DNA of 64,000 bases from Petrolisthes cinctipes (GCA_033782935.1 JAWQEG010000491.1:372001-436000); one strand, 5' to 3'; counted from the first letter of the stretch, positions 10,780-23,041 are shown. Notes: generated from the sequence alone by a model not told the origin. A program made the numbers and translations.

Positions 10780-11255
10780 GCTGCACAGAGCAACATCTGT
10801 CGGTATTGGGAAGAGCAACAATCTCGGTGACCTATCCCTCCCTAGGAAGGGTAGGTAAGTCTTACCCCGCCTCCAAGCGGTCACCTCGGGGGTACACCTC
10901 CTTATTTTATCTTCATTTTATCCATTCAGGAGGTGGTGCCAAAGGGGAAGGCGGTGTGAGGGTGAGTCCTAGCTGACCCCACATATAGGTTTTAAGGTTT
11001 TTATTGTATTTTAGTGTTTTAAGATTTTAATTTCTTTTATTGCGTGTTTCTATATTTTGTAATATTTTTTTTCAATTTGTGACCGTGTTTTTAGCTTTTG
11101 ACAATGCCGACGGCCCGTGTCCCTCCGGGAATGAGCACTGCATTGGCCTTGCCAGCCATCAGTGGCCCCCCCAATGGGGGAGTGGACAGCTATGGCTACT
11201 GGCGGGGGGGAGTCTCCGCGCTGCCCTGTAGAGGGAGGGGGGAAGAGAGATAGTA

Positions 11256-12086
11256 TGAGAGTGGTAACTGAATGGAATGACAGATGGGACTAAGAGGCGA
11301 GAGATTGTAAAATGTTTCAAGAAAGGAAGAGTGGATGTGATGGGAGTGACGGAGACGCATGTGAAAGGATGTGGAGTGGTTGAGTGTAAGGAGGGAAGGG
11401 AGAGTGGACTGTGGGAGGGAATGGAGAGAGGTGTAGTATGGACGGGTATGAATGAAAAGAGTAAAGGAAGAGGGAAGGAAGGGTGTGCGCTGTTGGTGTC
11501 TCCGTGGGTGTGGAAGGGAGTGGATGGACATGAGTGGAATGGGTCAAGGATAGTATGGATGACTGAAAAGATTGGCATGGTGAAGTATGCGTGTGTGTGT
11601 GCATATGTACCAGTGGAAGAAAAGAGTAAGACGGGGAGAGAGAAGATGAGTGTTTTGGGAGGAGTTGAATGCATGTCTGAAAGGGATTGATAATGGAAGG
11701 AGAGTGGTGATGATGGGAGACATGAATGGAAAGATGGGAGGTGAGGAAGTGGGGAATATTGTGAGTAAGGAACAAATGAGAATGGTGAGTATCTGGTGGA
11801 TGTCTGTGCTGAGAGGGAGTTGTTCTTGGCAAACACCTTTTTTCAGCACAAGGTGATCCACAGGTATACATGGAGGAGAAGGGATGAGAGAGGAGAGCTA
11901 AAGAGTTTGATTGATTATGTGGCAGTGGATGAAAGGTTGAGGAAGGATGTGTACGATGCAAAAGTGGTGAGAGGAATGATCCAATGCTCCGACCATTTTG
12001 CGGTGTTGGTAAGGATGAAGGTTAGGGTTAAGCGGGAATATAGTATAAGGGATGAAGGGGTGAGAAACAAGATGGGAGGTGGCTAG
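11256..12086 (+). pseudogene. LINE endonuclease domain
   Basis: Three overlapping frames give the domain in order: VMGVTETHVKG (catalytic Glu region, about 11340), GCALLVSPWVW, VCAYVPV (about 11600), VVMMGDMNGKMGG (D-x-N, about 11715), LFLANTFFQHKVIHRYTW (about 11830), SLIDYVAVDERL (about 11910) and CSDHFAVL (about 11985). The N-terminal TWN-type motif is damaged. Frames change near 11650 and 11790. The reaction would be nicking of target DNA for target-primed reverse transcription. Confidence 0.85.
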
Positions 12087-14366
12087 TGGGAAATTAGATG
12101 TAGCAGAGTATAGGGAGGAATATAAGAGGAGGGTGAGTGAGGTGCTGGGGGATGGAAGGATGGGGATAGGGGAGGGAGTGGGAGTAAATGCTGTGTATGA
12201 AATTTTTAAGAAAATAGTATTGAGGACAGCAGCAGAGGTAGTGGGATATCAGACAGAGAAGAGGGGCAAGAAAGGGAGTGCTTGCTGGTCAGAAGAAGTG
12301 AAAGATGCCGTAGAGAAGAAAAGGAACGCATATAGGAAAACATTACAGAGGAATGTGTCACAGAAAGGGAAAGAGAGATGGAAGAGAGACTATAATGTAT
12401 GTAAGAGACAAGTGAAAAGGATGGTGAGTGAGAGTAAGAGGAGAGTGGGTGAGGAGTTTGGTATGAAACTGAGTGAAAAGTTTAAAGGGAACAAGAAATT
12501 ATTCTGGAAGGAAGTGAAAAGAGATAAAGGAGAAGGAAAGTTTGGAAGCGTGAGAATGAAGAGAGAGGATGTAGTTACTGTAAGTAGAAGTGAGGAAGTG
12601 AAAGAAGTGTGGAAGAGGCATTTTGATCGGTTGATGAATGGTGGGACGGGAGGGGAGGCGGTGGTGACATGCATGGGGATGGAGGCAGGTGGTAGACGAC
12701 AGGATGTACAGGGAGAATTAGGATGGGAAGAGGTTAGGAAAGCAATAGGAAAGTTGAAGATGAGAAAGGCACCCGGGGGTGGATGGGATAACTGCTGAAA
12801 TGTTAAAGTGTGGGGGGGAGGTAGTGGTGGAATGGATGTTGCTTATATGCACATTGGCTTGGAGGTAGGAAAAGGTGCCAGAGGATTGGAGGAGAGCCAT
12901 GATTGTACCTTTTTATAAGGGGAAGGGGAGTAAGGATGAGTGTTGTAGCTATAGGGGAATAAGCCTTCTTAGTGTACCGGGGAAGGTGTATGGGAAGGTT
13001 CTTACTGAAAGACTGGTTGAAGTAACAGGGAATAAAGTTAGTGAGGAGCAGGGAGGGTTCAGAAATGGTAGAGGATGTGTGGACCAAATATTTGCATTAA
13101 AATCAATAGTGGAGAAATATATTGGGAAGGGTAGAAAGTTGTATGCTGCCTTCATGGACTTGGAGAAGGCATACGATAGAGTTGATAGGAAAGCTATGTC
13201 AGAGGTGTTGAGAATTTATGGTGTTGGGGGGTCTTTGCTGAAAGGCACTGAGGCCTTTTATGCAGAGGCAACAGCATGTGTGCGGGTAGAGGGTGATCTA
13301 AGTGAGAGTTTTAATATTAACGTAGGGCTGAGACAGGGATGTGTTATGTCACCATGGCTGTTCAATATATATATGGATGGTTGTATGAGAGAGATGAAAG
13401 CCAAAGTGAATGGCCTATTGGTGAAATTGAGGCTGAATGAAGCAAATTGGTCCTTGGTGGCAAGTTTATTTGCGGATGTCAATGTGTTGATGGCTAAGAA
13501 TGAAAGGGAGTTACAAAGGGTGGTGGATGAGTTTCAGTCCTTGTATAAACGAAGAAAACTGAAGGTAAATGTTGGTAAGAGTAAGGTGAAGGTATTTGAG
13601 AGGACCAAAACAGAAGTAATTGACTTTGCTACACCCTATAGAGTGGCTGTACCAACTGGGACGAAATGTGAGATAACCTTAGGGGGTGAGAGGATAGAGG
13701 TGGTGAGGGAATTCAAGTACCTGGGAACAGTTCTGTGTAAACATGGAAGTATGGAAGGAGAAATCAGGGAGAGAGCAATGAGGGGCAGACAGGTCATAGG
13801 ATCACTGGGGAGGATTATGAAGGGTAGGAGTGTGAGTATGGAAGTGAAAAAGGGACTGAAAAATAGTATTTTCCTGCCAACACTGACATATGCGTCGGAG
13901 ACATGGACATGGAGTAGGGCTCATCATTCGAGAATAGGTGCTGTGGAAATGGGTTACTTGAGAGGAGTATGTGGACTTACTAGGTGGGATGGAGAAAATA
14001 ATGAGTGTGTATGAGAGATGTGGTATGAGTGAGAAGGCAATTGGTATTGAGTGTGGAGTGGTAGAGAGAGTGAAGCGTAATACACTGAGATGGTTTGGAC
14101 ATGTAGAGAGAATGCAAGGTGTGGAGTTTGTAAAGGTGGTGTACGATAGTGAAGTTGTGGCACCTGGTGTGAGAGGTAGACCGCCGGTTAGATGGCAGAA
14201 CAGAGTGGAAGAGTATGTGAGAGCGAGAAGTGTGAGGGAGGAAGGGGGGATGGAGCAAGTGAGGAGGGAGTGTTGGAACAGGGAAAACTGGAGACTCTTC
14301 TGCCGTGGCCACCCCCTTGGTGGGAGTTCCCGGAGGGAGCGAGGCGTCGGAGCTATAGATGGATAG
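12079..14366 (+). pseudogene. LINE reverse transcriptase, FADD lost
   Basis: A basic linker (12079-12700, many K/R) precedes the RT. Motifs: KLKMRKAPGG (12745), a frameshift and a TAG stop (about 12867), VPEDWRRAMIVPFYKGKG, YRGISLLSV, FMDLEKAYDRVDR (13150), GLRQGCVMSPWLFN (13325). The active-site box reads FADV at 13469-13480 instead of FADD, so the second catalytic Asp is Val. The C-terminal part has FKYLGTVL, LPTLTYASETW and, after a frameshift at about 13990, TLRWFGHVERMQ and GRPPVRW, ending near 14366. Confidence 0.88.
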
Positions 14367-14395
14367 AAGAAAAATATATTATGACGTTAAGAGAC

Positions 14396-14667
14396 ACAGA
14401 ATTACACCAGTTATAACACCAAATAAGAGAACACAATCAGAGTAGAGTAGAGCAGATCTGGTATTTAGTAACGGAGTGAAGCCTGAGTCTTCACTGAGTT
14501 GAAGCGTTGTCGCAGGAACCACACTGTGTGTGGACAAGCGGTTGCCAGTCCAGCTTTTTTGTGTAGCCTTTAGATCGGCGTTCTCTATGAAGGGTGGGAG
14601 GGGGACTGAGCTATTCCACTACATACAAACAACTAGTTTAGTATATAAAACAACCCGCTCTTCCCCA
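14396..14667. other. spacer between LINE tail and minisatellite
   Basis: About 270 bases with no recognised feature; the start of a long open frame that runs into the minisatellite is an artefact. Confidence 0.5.
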
Positions 14668-15775
14668 TCTCACCCACAGTACTCTCTCTCTCTCCCCCAT
14701 CACACCCACAGTACTCTCTCTCTCCCCCATCACACCCACAGTACTCTCTCTCTCCCCCATCACACCAACAGTACTCTCTCTCTCCCCCATCACACCCACA
14801 GTACTCTCTCTCTCCCCCATCACACCCACAGTACTCTCTCTCTCCCCCATCCCACCCACAGTACTCTCTCTCTCCCCCATCCCACCCACAGTACTCTCTC
14901 TCTCCCCCATCCCACCCTCAGTACTCTCTCTCTCTCTCCCATCCCACCCACAGTACTCTCTCTCTCCCCATCACACCCACAGTACTCTCTCTCTCTCTCT
15001 CTCCCCATCCCACCCACAGTACTCTCTCTCTCTCTCTCCCCATCCCACCCACAGTACTTTCTCTCTCTCTCTCCCCATCCCACCCACAGTACTCTCTCTC
15101 TCCCCATCCCACCCACAGTACTCTCTCTCTCTCCACATCCCACCCACAGTACACTCTCTCTCTCCCCATCCCACCCACAGTACACTCTCTCTCTCCCCAT
15201 CCCACCCACAGTACTCTCTCTCCCCCATCCCACCCACAGTACTCTCTCTCTCTCCCCATCACACCCACAGTACTCTCTCTCTCTCCCCATCCCACCCACA
15301 GTACTCTCTCTCTCTCCCCATCCCACCCACAGTACTCTCTCTCTCCCCCCATCCCACCCACAGTACTCTCTCTCTCCCCCCATCCCACCCACAGTACTCT
15401 CTCTCTCCCCCCATCCCACCCACAGTACTCTCTCTCTCCCCCCATCCCACCCACAGTACTCTCTCTCTCCCCCCATCCCACCCACAGTACTCTCTCTCTC
15501 TCCCCATCCCACCCACAGTACTCTCTCTCTCCCCCCATCCCACCCACAGTACTCTCTCTCTCCCCCCATCCCACCCACAGTACTCTCTCTCTCCCCCCAT
15601 CCCACCCACAGTACTCTCTCTCTCCCCCCATCCCACCCACAGTACTCTCTCTCTCCCCCCATCCCACCCACAGTACTCTCTCTCTCCCCCCATCCCACCC
15701 ACAGTACTCTCTCTCTCTCCCCCTCCCACCCACAGTACTCTCTCTCTCTCCCCCATCCGACCCACAGTACTCTCT
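14668..15775. repeat. CT-rich minisatellite, roughly 35-40 units
   Basis: Units of about 28-36 bp, each with a CCCACCCACAGTACTCTC-type core, vary mainly in the length of the CT and C runs. Because the units lack stops, a 464-residue frame is open on the plus strand (SLPHPTHST repeats) and frames up to 292 residues are open on the minus strand (RESTVGGMG repeats). No start context, domain or splice signal supports coding. Confidence 0.95.
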
Positions 15776-15849
15776 TCTACACACACTGTGGGCCGAGTGT
15801 TGCCAAAGTAGTGTCTGTTTTCCTCATCGTGAAGTTGCCTCCATTTTCT

Positions 15850-18800
15850 TATGTTAGTCGTTGTAAAAGAAAACGGCACAAGGTCTACAGATTAGGTGAT
15901 AATCTACGCTATGTTCAAGTTTAGGGTCCCGCAGAGGGCAGCTCATGGGCGGCATAATATGCGGGGGTTGTGCGGGGGATTTAGGGATCCAGGGTAGGAT
16001 TAGGAAGAGGGTTAGGATAAGGCTGGATTGGGTCAGGGACTGTGGGTTGGGGATTAGGATTGGGGAGGTAATGATTGGTGATCCTATTTCTAAATGTGTC
16101 AAAAGTGGGGCTATTAACTACGTGAGATGGGAGATGATTCCACTCTTGGATGCTGCGGGGAAAGAATGAGTGCCTAAATATATCAGTGCTTGTCTGATAT
16201 GTATGGTATTTTAAGTTGTGGCTGCCTCTAGTGGATCGTATACTTGTAGGGTGTAGATATGTGTCTTTGTCTATGTCAACTAACTTGTTTGTGATTTTGT
16301 ATATCATCTGTTGTCTGTGTATCTGTCTTCGTGTTACTAATGGGTCTAGTTTTGTGTCTTGTTTAAGCAAAGTGACTGATGTAGTGTGTCTGTAAACACG
16401 TCTGGCCAATCTTGCAGTCTTGTTTTGTATGGACTCTAATTTATTGATATTATTGTAAGTGTGTGGGTCCCAGACGGTGTCGCAATAATCTAAATGTGGC
16501 CGAACGAAAGTGTTATATGCAATAATTTTGGTGTCTGTGTTACACCTGCTGAGGTTCCTGCGCAAGAACCCCAGGACCCTACTAGCTTTGGCCCTGATGT
16601 TACCTATGTGTGTGTTCCACCTCATGTCCGCTGAGATGTGGACGCCCAAGTATTTGTGGGAAGTGACTGTGTTGAGGTTGGTGTTGTGTAGTTGGTATGT
16701 ATATGGAATGACATTATGGGCACGGGTAAAACGGATGTGATGGCATTTGTCTGGTCTAAATGTCATCTGCCACTTGACTTCCCAGTCTTCAAGTGCAGTT
16801 AGGTCGTCCTGTAGTCGAAGGCAGTCATTCCTATCATTAATCAGTCTGTAAACTAAGCTATCGTCTGCAAAGAGTCTAGTGGTAGAGGAAAGTGAGAGTG
16901 GGAGGTCATTAATGTATGAAAGGAAGAGAAGGGGACCCAGGACAGTTCCCTGGGGTACCCTAGAGGTCACAGGAACAGATGGAGACTGACTGTCGTCAAG
17001 AACTACACGTTGCTTTCTGGTATTCAAGAACGTTCTAATCCAGTGAAGAAGTTGTCCCTGTATGCCATATAATTCTAATTTGTGTAGTAGTCTTTGGTGA
17101 GGGATTTTGTCGAAGGCATTGGCAAAGTCTAATACTATGGTGTCAACCTGTCTAATTTTTGTGTCATTGAGGGACTGCAAGATGTCATGAGTAGTTACCA
17201 GTAACTGCGTCTCACACGAACGTTTAGGCCGAAAACCGTGTTGATTGTCAGTCAGTATATTTTGTCTATCAAAGTGTTCCATTATGTGTCTATGAATAAT
17301 GTGTCCTAAATTTTGCAGGGGACTGAGGTAAGTGAAATAGGTCTATAATTAATGGGAAAGGTTCTGTCTCCGGATTTAAAAATTGGGGTCACATTTGCCA
17401 AAAGCCAGTCTTGGGGGAGTTCACCGGTCTGTAAAGTCTGTGAGAATATAACCTGCAGGACAGGGCCAAGAACGCTAGCATTAGTCCTCAATATCCTTCA
17501 GGGTATATTGTCTGGTCCAGTCGCTTTGTGTATGTCTACCTCAGATAAGAGTTTCTCAATTCCTTGGGTGTTTATATGAATGGGAGGGATAGGTGGGTGT
17601 GATGGTGATGGCATGTCTGGTAAGTGTTCATGTTCATGGGTAAAAACGGACTGGAATTGTGTGTTAAGGGCGTTGGCTTTGTCTTGTGGGTGTGTAACCA
17701 AGGAATTGTTGTGTAGTAATGTTGTAATACCGTTCGAGTCTTGTTTGCGTGCTTTAAAAAAGCTGAAGAATTTTTTGTGGTTTTGTGTGTTGTCTGCGAG
17801 GAAAGTGGATGTGTATTTAGTTTCTTTCTGTAGTGTTTTCTGTATATTTTTGTATTCTAACCAGTGTTCTGTATCGTTGTATCGTTTTGCTCTGTTGTAT
17901 GCTTTTACCTTGTTTCTGTGTAGTCTTTTTAATTGTCTATTGTACCATGATAGTGACCGGTTATGTGTGATGGTTTTCGTAGGTATGTGTTTGTCCATTG
18001 TGTCGCGTATAAAGTCACGAAGGCTGGTCCAGTTTGTTTCCACAGAGCTGGCCATTGGGTCTGAGTCAAGGAACGAGTCACGAAATTCAACTAAGTCTTG
18101 GGTAATGCCACCCATGTCAGCTCTATTGTACATGTAAATTGTCCTGGGTAATTGTTTTTGTGTTGTTGGCTTGTTGTTTGCGTCAATGAGTACCATCTCA
18201 TGGTCACTAAGACCAGGTAGTACTCGTGTCCGTGTAATTAAGGAAATGTTGTTTGTGAGAAATAAGTCTAATATGTTGGATGTGACCCCGTGTCTTATGT
18301 TAGGATTATGTCTTTCTACACTGACTTGTGTGCGTGTTGGTTCGAGTACTGTTTGAGTAAGTGAGTGGGTGTTAATGATGTCAATGAGATTTTCATGTAA
18401 GAGTTTCATATCATTCTGTAATAGTAAGTCGCCTTATATGGGTGGAATTGTCCAGTGTCGCCTGTGCTGTCCAGTTTATGTCGGGAAGGTTAAAGTCACC
18501 AGCCAACCATATATTTTTGGAGGGGTCAATTTTAGATAAACAATCGTCAAGGGTCTGCAGGTATTCTAAGTTTGAATTTGGGGGACGATAAAATGATCCT
18601 ATAATGAGTGTCCTGCAGCCCTGTATCTGTATTTTAGTCCATATAATTTCAGAGTCCGTGTTCAGTTCGGTGGCTGGGGTCGCAACTAGTCCTGGCTTTG
18701 TCGCAATTAGGACTCCGCCATGTTTATCATCTATTCTGTCCTTCCTGTGTAGGGTCATATTATAGGGACTGTCCGTCGGGAAGATTTCACTGTCCTGGAT

Positions 18801-19925
18801 GTTAGGTGTGAGCCAGGTCTCTGTCCCTATAATAATGTCGGGGTCATAGGTCTGGAGGGTTTGGTGAAAGGCGGCTCTTTTGTTTATGATGCTGCGGAAG
18901 TTAATGATTAGGGTACGAAGGGAAGACAGTTTTTTATGGGTGATGGAGTCGAGTGTGGTGTTAGTGGTAGAATGGGGTGTGAGGGTGGATGATCTATTGG
19001 GGATGGTGATTGGTGTTATGGAGAATGAGTGTGCACTATGGAGAGTCTGGTTGGGTGTAGAATGGTTTGGGAGTGGAGGAGTGGATGATGCGGAGTTAAG
19101 GGAAGTCATGTCTTGCTGTCGGTTTTGTTTAGGGGAGGAATTGTCTCTGTTGCGTCTACCTAAACGTCGGGTGATCCTATCTAATGGTGGAGGTCTGTTG
19201 TCAGTTGTGGGTGGTGGTGAAGATGAAGTGGTGGTGTCTAATAAACTGAATCTATTGGTGTAGTGTATTGGGGAGTGAAAAAGGGAGGAGATAAAATTAG
19301 GCGCACCACAGTCCCAGCAGATCCACGAAAGGCTCCGACCCTCCAATCCATCGAACGCAGCCGTGAAGCCCCCAACACAGCTAACATGATACCAGCCTGC
19401 ATGCTGGGAAACCTCACAGCAGCGATCGCACTGGATGGCCCGCTGGCCCCATTTCACCGCCCGTCGGCATAATTGACAGGGGTACTTTGGGGAGCGGGGG
19501 CCAGGGTTGATCAGAGCCCCTGTGTCACCACACAACATAAGGAGCAACAGGGCACCCCGGAGATTGCCGAGGCAAGCCACCTTTAACCCTTGAGGGCCCT
19601 TAGGGGTGCCCAGGTTCCCAAACAGGTGTGTGTATATGGAGGTGTGGGTGTAGATGTCTGGTGTTAGTGAGTCTGGTGTGTTGGTATGTGTGCAGCCAGT
19701 GTTTTTATTGTCAGTGTTGTTGAGTATTAAAACTAGTGAGCAGTATGTGTAGAATATTGTTAGTGTACATGTGTATGTTGTTTTGTGTGGGGTGTGTCTG
19801 TACATGTTTATAAAGCACCAATATAAATATACAACACAAACTTACCCCTGTACCGAGACAGTCTGCACAGCTGCAGGAAGGAATAAAACGTAAACAAACC
19901 CCTAACTTGTGTCAGGGGTCAGTTA
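15850..19925 (-). mobile_element. CR1/L2-group LINE with PHD finger
   Basis: A near full-length element on the minus strand: 5' leader (19925-19806), one long protein with PHD finger, endonuclease and reverse transcriptase (19805-15981) and a 3' region (to about 15850). Only three lesions are seen: a frameshift at about 18410, a TGA at 17495-17493 and a one-base slip at about 17300. The small number suggests a relatively recent insertion. Ends are approximate because no target duplication was recognised. Confidence 0.85.
15981..19805 (-). pseudogene. LINE polyprotein: PHD finger, endonuclease, RT
   Basis: The first segment (19805-18411) has an N-terminal hydrophobic stretch and a C4HC3 PHD-type finger (CQLC, CDRC, YHVSCV, SWICWDC), a Ser/Thr/Pro linker, then the endonuclease: NFRSIINK, GTETWL, HGGVLIATK, SFYRPPNS and GDFNLPDINW. 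The next frame (18409-17498) supplies NILDLFLTNN and GLSDHEMV. After an in-frame TGA (probably from CGA) comes NYRPISLTSVPCKI, a frameshift, then the RT: DNQHGFRPKRSC, VLDFANAFDKIPHQRL, PQGTVLGPLLF and an intact LFADDSLVY (about 16870). All endonuclease and RT catalytic residues that I can check are present. PHD fingers are known in CR1-group LINEs. Confidence 0.92.
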
Positions 19926-20632
19926 TATAAAAAAAAGAGAATTGATAATAAAACCTATGAATTTAACTAAAAAGGATATACAAATGTTAAAAAGATGATA
20001 AAATACACTAAAAAAAGAACTGTATTATTAAAAATAGTGAAAATTGAGGGGTGGGGGACGGTGTTATGTTGAGGGAGGGTCTGTGTAAATTTAAAAGACA
20101 TTAAAAACGGTAATAAAAAGAAGGAAAAGATGACGTGAAATGACAGCCAGAACAAACAATCTCGATACTTATCTTGATGAAATGTGATGATATGAAGGGT
20201 TCGTTAATTTAAAAAAAAAGAGGAAAGGATAAATGAGAAGGAAGACGGAGCTCGGGGAGGACACGTCCGAGTCCAGGGACTCTACGAAGATCATTATAAC
20301 AACAGGTTTATCCGTATATTTCCCACGTTGTAATTTCACACACTGCCTCATACATATCACTACATATAACATAACTATAAATAAGGGAAATGCTTTCTTG
20401 TATAACGAAAATTTTAATTTTGTTCATTATTGTAATACAAATAATATAATTATTTGCAAACATTACAAGGATTATTAAAATCAATGTAAATTAATAATGT
20501 TAATATAAATGGTCAGTTTATATACCACAGAAAGTAATACAGTACTTTAATAGACTTCATAAATACAGACCATGAAAACATAAGCCAGCATTACATACCT
20601 ACAGTATTAATATATATGAAACGGCACAACTA
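19926..20632. other. AT-rich spacer, nothing recognised
   Basis: AT-rich sequence with several A-runs and short open frames only. Confidence 0.5.
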
Positions 20633-20974
20633 TTACGTGAGAAGAGAATGTAGCGTAGCTTCTGAAGGAAGGAATTTATTACAGCACTCTTGTGACTTAA
20701 CTGACTCAGACAGAACAGTCAGTGCTTGGAGTGCTGGCATCTGGAGCCTGTTCCTGGTATCTGTTTTAATTAAATTTAATTTAGAAAACAGTCTTTCTGC
20801 AGCATTGTTGCATGTAGGTAGTGCCAACACCTGCAATGCGAAAGTAGCAAAGTTATTAAATTGATGTACTCCCTCATTGTCCTTCATTTCCTGTAATTTA
20901 TTATAAAAGTCAGTGATATTACAATCCTGTATATGTACCGCATGTCTGTCAGGACATTGAGGTAGGTTCACGTT
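20633..20974 (-). pseudogene. hAT transposase C-terminal exon
   Basis: About 113 residues are open on the minus strand after a plausible splice acceptor (TTTTATAG, 20982-20975). The block LALPTCNNAAERLFSKLN followed by IKTDTRNRLQ is the hAT C-terminal dimerisation motif. It ends with a normal stop at 20633. The DDE core and zinc finger were not found upstream, so this is either an isolated exon or a fragment. It is a different hAT lineage from the one at 22.5-28.7 kb, whose motif reads IIPHSNAKVERIFSQLN. Confidence 0.75.
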
Positions 20975-21945
20975 CTATAAAATTTAATGTTTAACATCAA
21001 TAGAAATTTTCACCTCGCATTTCTCTTTGACAGAAAATGGAAGAAAATGGAATGTTGTGAATGGTATACGATCATAATATGCAGGAGAGGTTGGTATTCA
21101 GTAAACATTTAGCTAATATACGATTACAGTACAACGCACACAGTGCATAATACAAATATGAATAACACTTACAGCAGCTAAGATGATGATTCAATGGGTT
21201 TCTTCAAGAACTGACGGGACAAGGAGGAAAAATTCACCAGAGTGCGTTGGTTTGTTGTCACGGCGATGTGGACGTGGACGAGTTTGTCCACAGAGGGTTG
21301 CCAGACTTCACCATACAACCACGCTGGCATACAAATATCCACAAAACGGCAACACTGCCAGTGCGTTGGTGAGCCGAATGTAGGAGCTTTGTACCCCGTA
21401 CTGACAGCGGATTGGTCAGTCTAGAGATACCAGCAGGTCAATGATTGGTTGGTATGCGCAACTGCTGCTCAAACTGGGTAGTTAAGGGCAGCAGCTGGTG
21501 CCTAGTTGTCGGGCTGGTTCTGGTTGTCGGTTACAGGGCCGTGACAGCGGGCTCACACGTTCTGTTCCCGTCCGACCATCCCCTGGACGCCGCAGTGCTG
21601 CACGCGGCACCGAGTTATTTGCCACTTGCCAATTTTGGTATTCCATTTCCGAAATTATTCAACATATTTAGAAATATTCCAAAAGTTTCGCCAATTGAAT
21701 CTCTTTTTCTTGTGATGAAAACTGAAAATGATAAAAAGTAAAATTTTCGAAAATTATACGCGTGCACCTGGCATGCTGGCAACCCTCGTTAGTCTGTTAC
21801 AGTGTTACTACTCGCCATTCCGTTCTGGACCTGTCCACTGTCCGTTCATAAGGTTCATTCAATCATTCATCCTGGCCAGTTTACAGACCGCTGTCCATAA
21901 AGGTGGACGTCTGCAGTGCTTGCAGTACCGTGCACGCTGACCAAA
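20975..21945. other. spacer, nothing recognised
   Basis: Mixed-composition sequence. A 15-base match to the LTR start of the 4-kb element (TGTCACGGCCCTGTA on the minus strand, 21549-21535) is present but the following sequence does not match. Confidence 0.45.
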
Positions 21946-21949
21946 TTAA

Positions 21950-22554
21950 CCCCTTGGGACCGATTGACCGACATATCGGTGATAAAAAAATTAATGGTTC
22001 GCTCCGAATCACCGACATGTCGACGTACCTATAAAAAACTGTAGCGAGTAGCTAGCGAGCTGGCGTTGGTAACGATGGAAAGCTAACGTCCTTGAGAAAA
22101 GGATTGATTGTGGTAGTGGTGTCTGGCAGCTGCGTATGCCAACAAGGAAATATCTCACCACTACATGGTGTTTTCTTATGTTTCTCGTATCTCTCTGTTG
22201 TCTACTATACTCCAGGAGAGTCTAGACACACAAAATTACACTGAAATACGTTTATTATCATTGAAAACCACTTAAACGCATTATTTAGGTGTTTATATAC
22301 ATGTTTAGAGGTACGCAGAGCGTATGAGGTTTTCTTTCATGCGTTTCAGGGGATACTATTTATTTATTTTCGGACTTTGACGCTCTGTCATACGCAAACG
22401 CGTACACCTAGGAGGCTCCCGTTTTCAGTTCCTGGTGTGTAAATTCAAGCTCTTTCATTCTGTAAGAACAAAATTTGCCTACATGAAAGTCGAAAATTGA
22501 CCCCCAGAAGTCGGCTGGGGATGAAAAAAAAAAAAAGAAGTCGGTCCTAAGGGG
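21950..22554. mobile_element. 605-bp piggyBac-type MITE
   Basis: Flanked by TTAA on both sides (21946-21949 and 22555-22558). Termini are CCCCTTGGGACCGA and the inverse of CCCCTTAGGACCGA, a 14-bp TIR with one mismatch. TTAA duplication and a CCC start are the hallmarks of piggyBac insertion. A subterminal palindrome (ACCGACATATCGGT, 21968-21981) is also present. No transposase is encoded. It abuts the first recognisable part of the hAT element. Confidence 0.9.
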
Positions 22555-22563
22555 TTAAGGAAC

Positions 22564-22916
22564 GTGATAAATAACTCATCATTAGTCGTAGTTAACCATG
22601 CCAAAGCGGTCTTGATATACGCAGAAGTTCCGAGGGAAATGGTTACAGGACCCGGCGTTACGGGACTGGTGTGTGGAGAAAAAGAAAGTACCGGAACCAG
22701 TGTGCCTCAGTGCAGGTATTGTCAGTCTGTACTGATTCCAAAGTTAAGTGACTTGAAAGATCTTGGCAAAAGTAAGAAACGCATAAAAAATGCAGAAGCT
22801 ATGTCAGCTGCTAGGCAACCAACATTAAAGTGTCAGTCTGTAACAAAATCTTGTCAGGAACAGATTGCAGAGGGTCAGATTGTATTATTTGTTGCTAAGC
22901 ATACATCTATGGCAAC
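22564..22916 (+). pseudogene. hAT transposase N-terminal part
   Basis: The frame contains CRYCQSVLIPKLSDLKDLGK and KRIKNAEAMS, resembling a BED-type zinc finger in which the histidine positions have been lost, then a stretch ending LFVAKHTSMAT. The next residues of the same protein appear at 27088 after the inserted element. The reading frame runs on artificially into the insert's terminal repeat. Confidence 0.6.
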
Positions 22917-22918
22917 TA

Positions 22919-23041
22919 CACCTTTTCACCCTCAAATTAAAATAACTGAAGTTCAAATTAAAACATCTGAAGTTTAATTTAAACTACCTGATGTTTAATT
23001 TACAACAACTGAAGTTTAATTTAAGACATTTGAAGTTTAAG
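22919..23041 (+). repeat. left TIR with subterminal repeats
   Basis: The outer 45 bp match the right end in inverse. They are followed by about four diverged copies of a 21-bp unit with core CTGAAGTTTAATTTAAA. Confidence 0.88.

Larger units (their letters stand above)
10780..14395 (+). mobile_element. non-LTR retrotransposon (LINE), decayed
   Basis: Order: GC-rich leader (10780-11250), apurinic-type endonuclease (11256-12060), linker, reverse transcriptase (12720-13900) and a C-terminal domain (to 14366), ending in a short A-rich tail near 14395. The blocks MDLEKAYDRV, GLRQGCVMSPWLFNIYMDG and LPTLTYASETW place it with endonuclease-bearing LINEs common in crustacean genomes; I lean to RTE-like but cannot assign the clade. 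Reading frame changes at least five times, so the copy is inactive. A fragment of the same family is at 2290-2860. Confidence 0.85.

Noticed and set aside
11159..11961. Minus-strand frames of 225 and 214 residues rich in Ser, Pro and His
   Set aside because: Antisense shadow of the purine-rich LINE endonuclease region.
14530..15924. 464-residue plus-strand frame and 292/288-residue minus-strand frames
   Set aside because: Read-through of the CT-rich minisatellite on both strands at once; repeats only.
21535..21549. Possible second LTR of the 4-9.6 kb element (TGTCACGGCCCTGTA)
   Set aside because: Only 15 bases match; flanking sequence differs and no polypurine tract or primer site precedes it.
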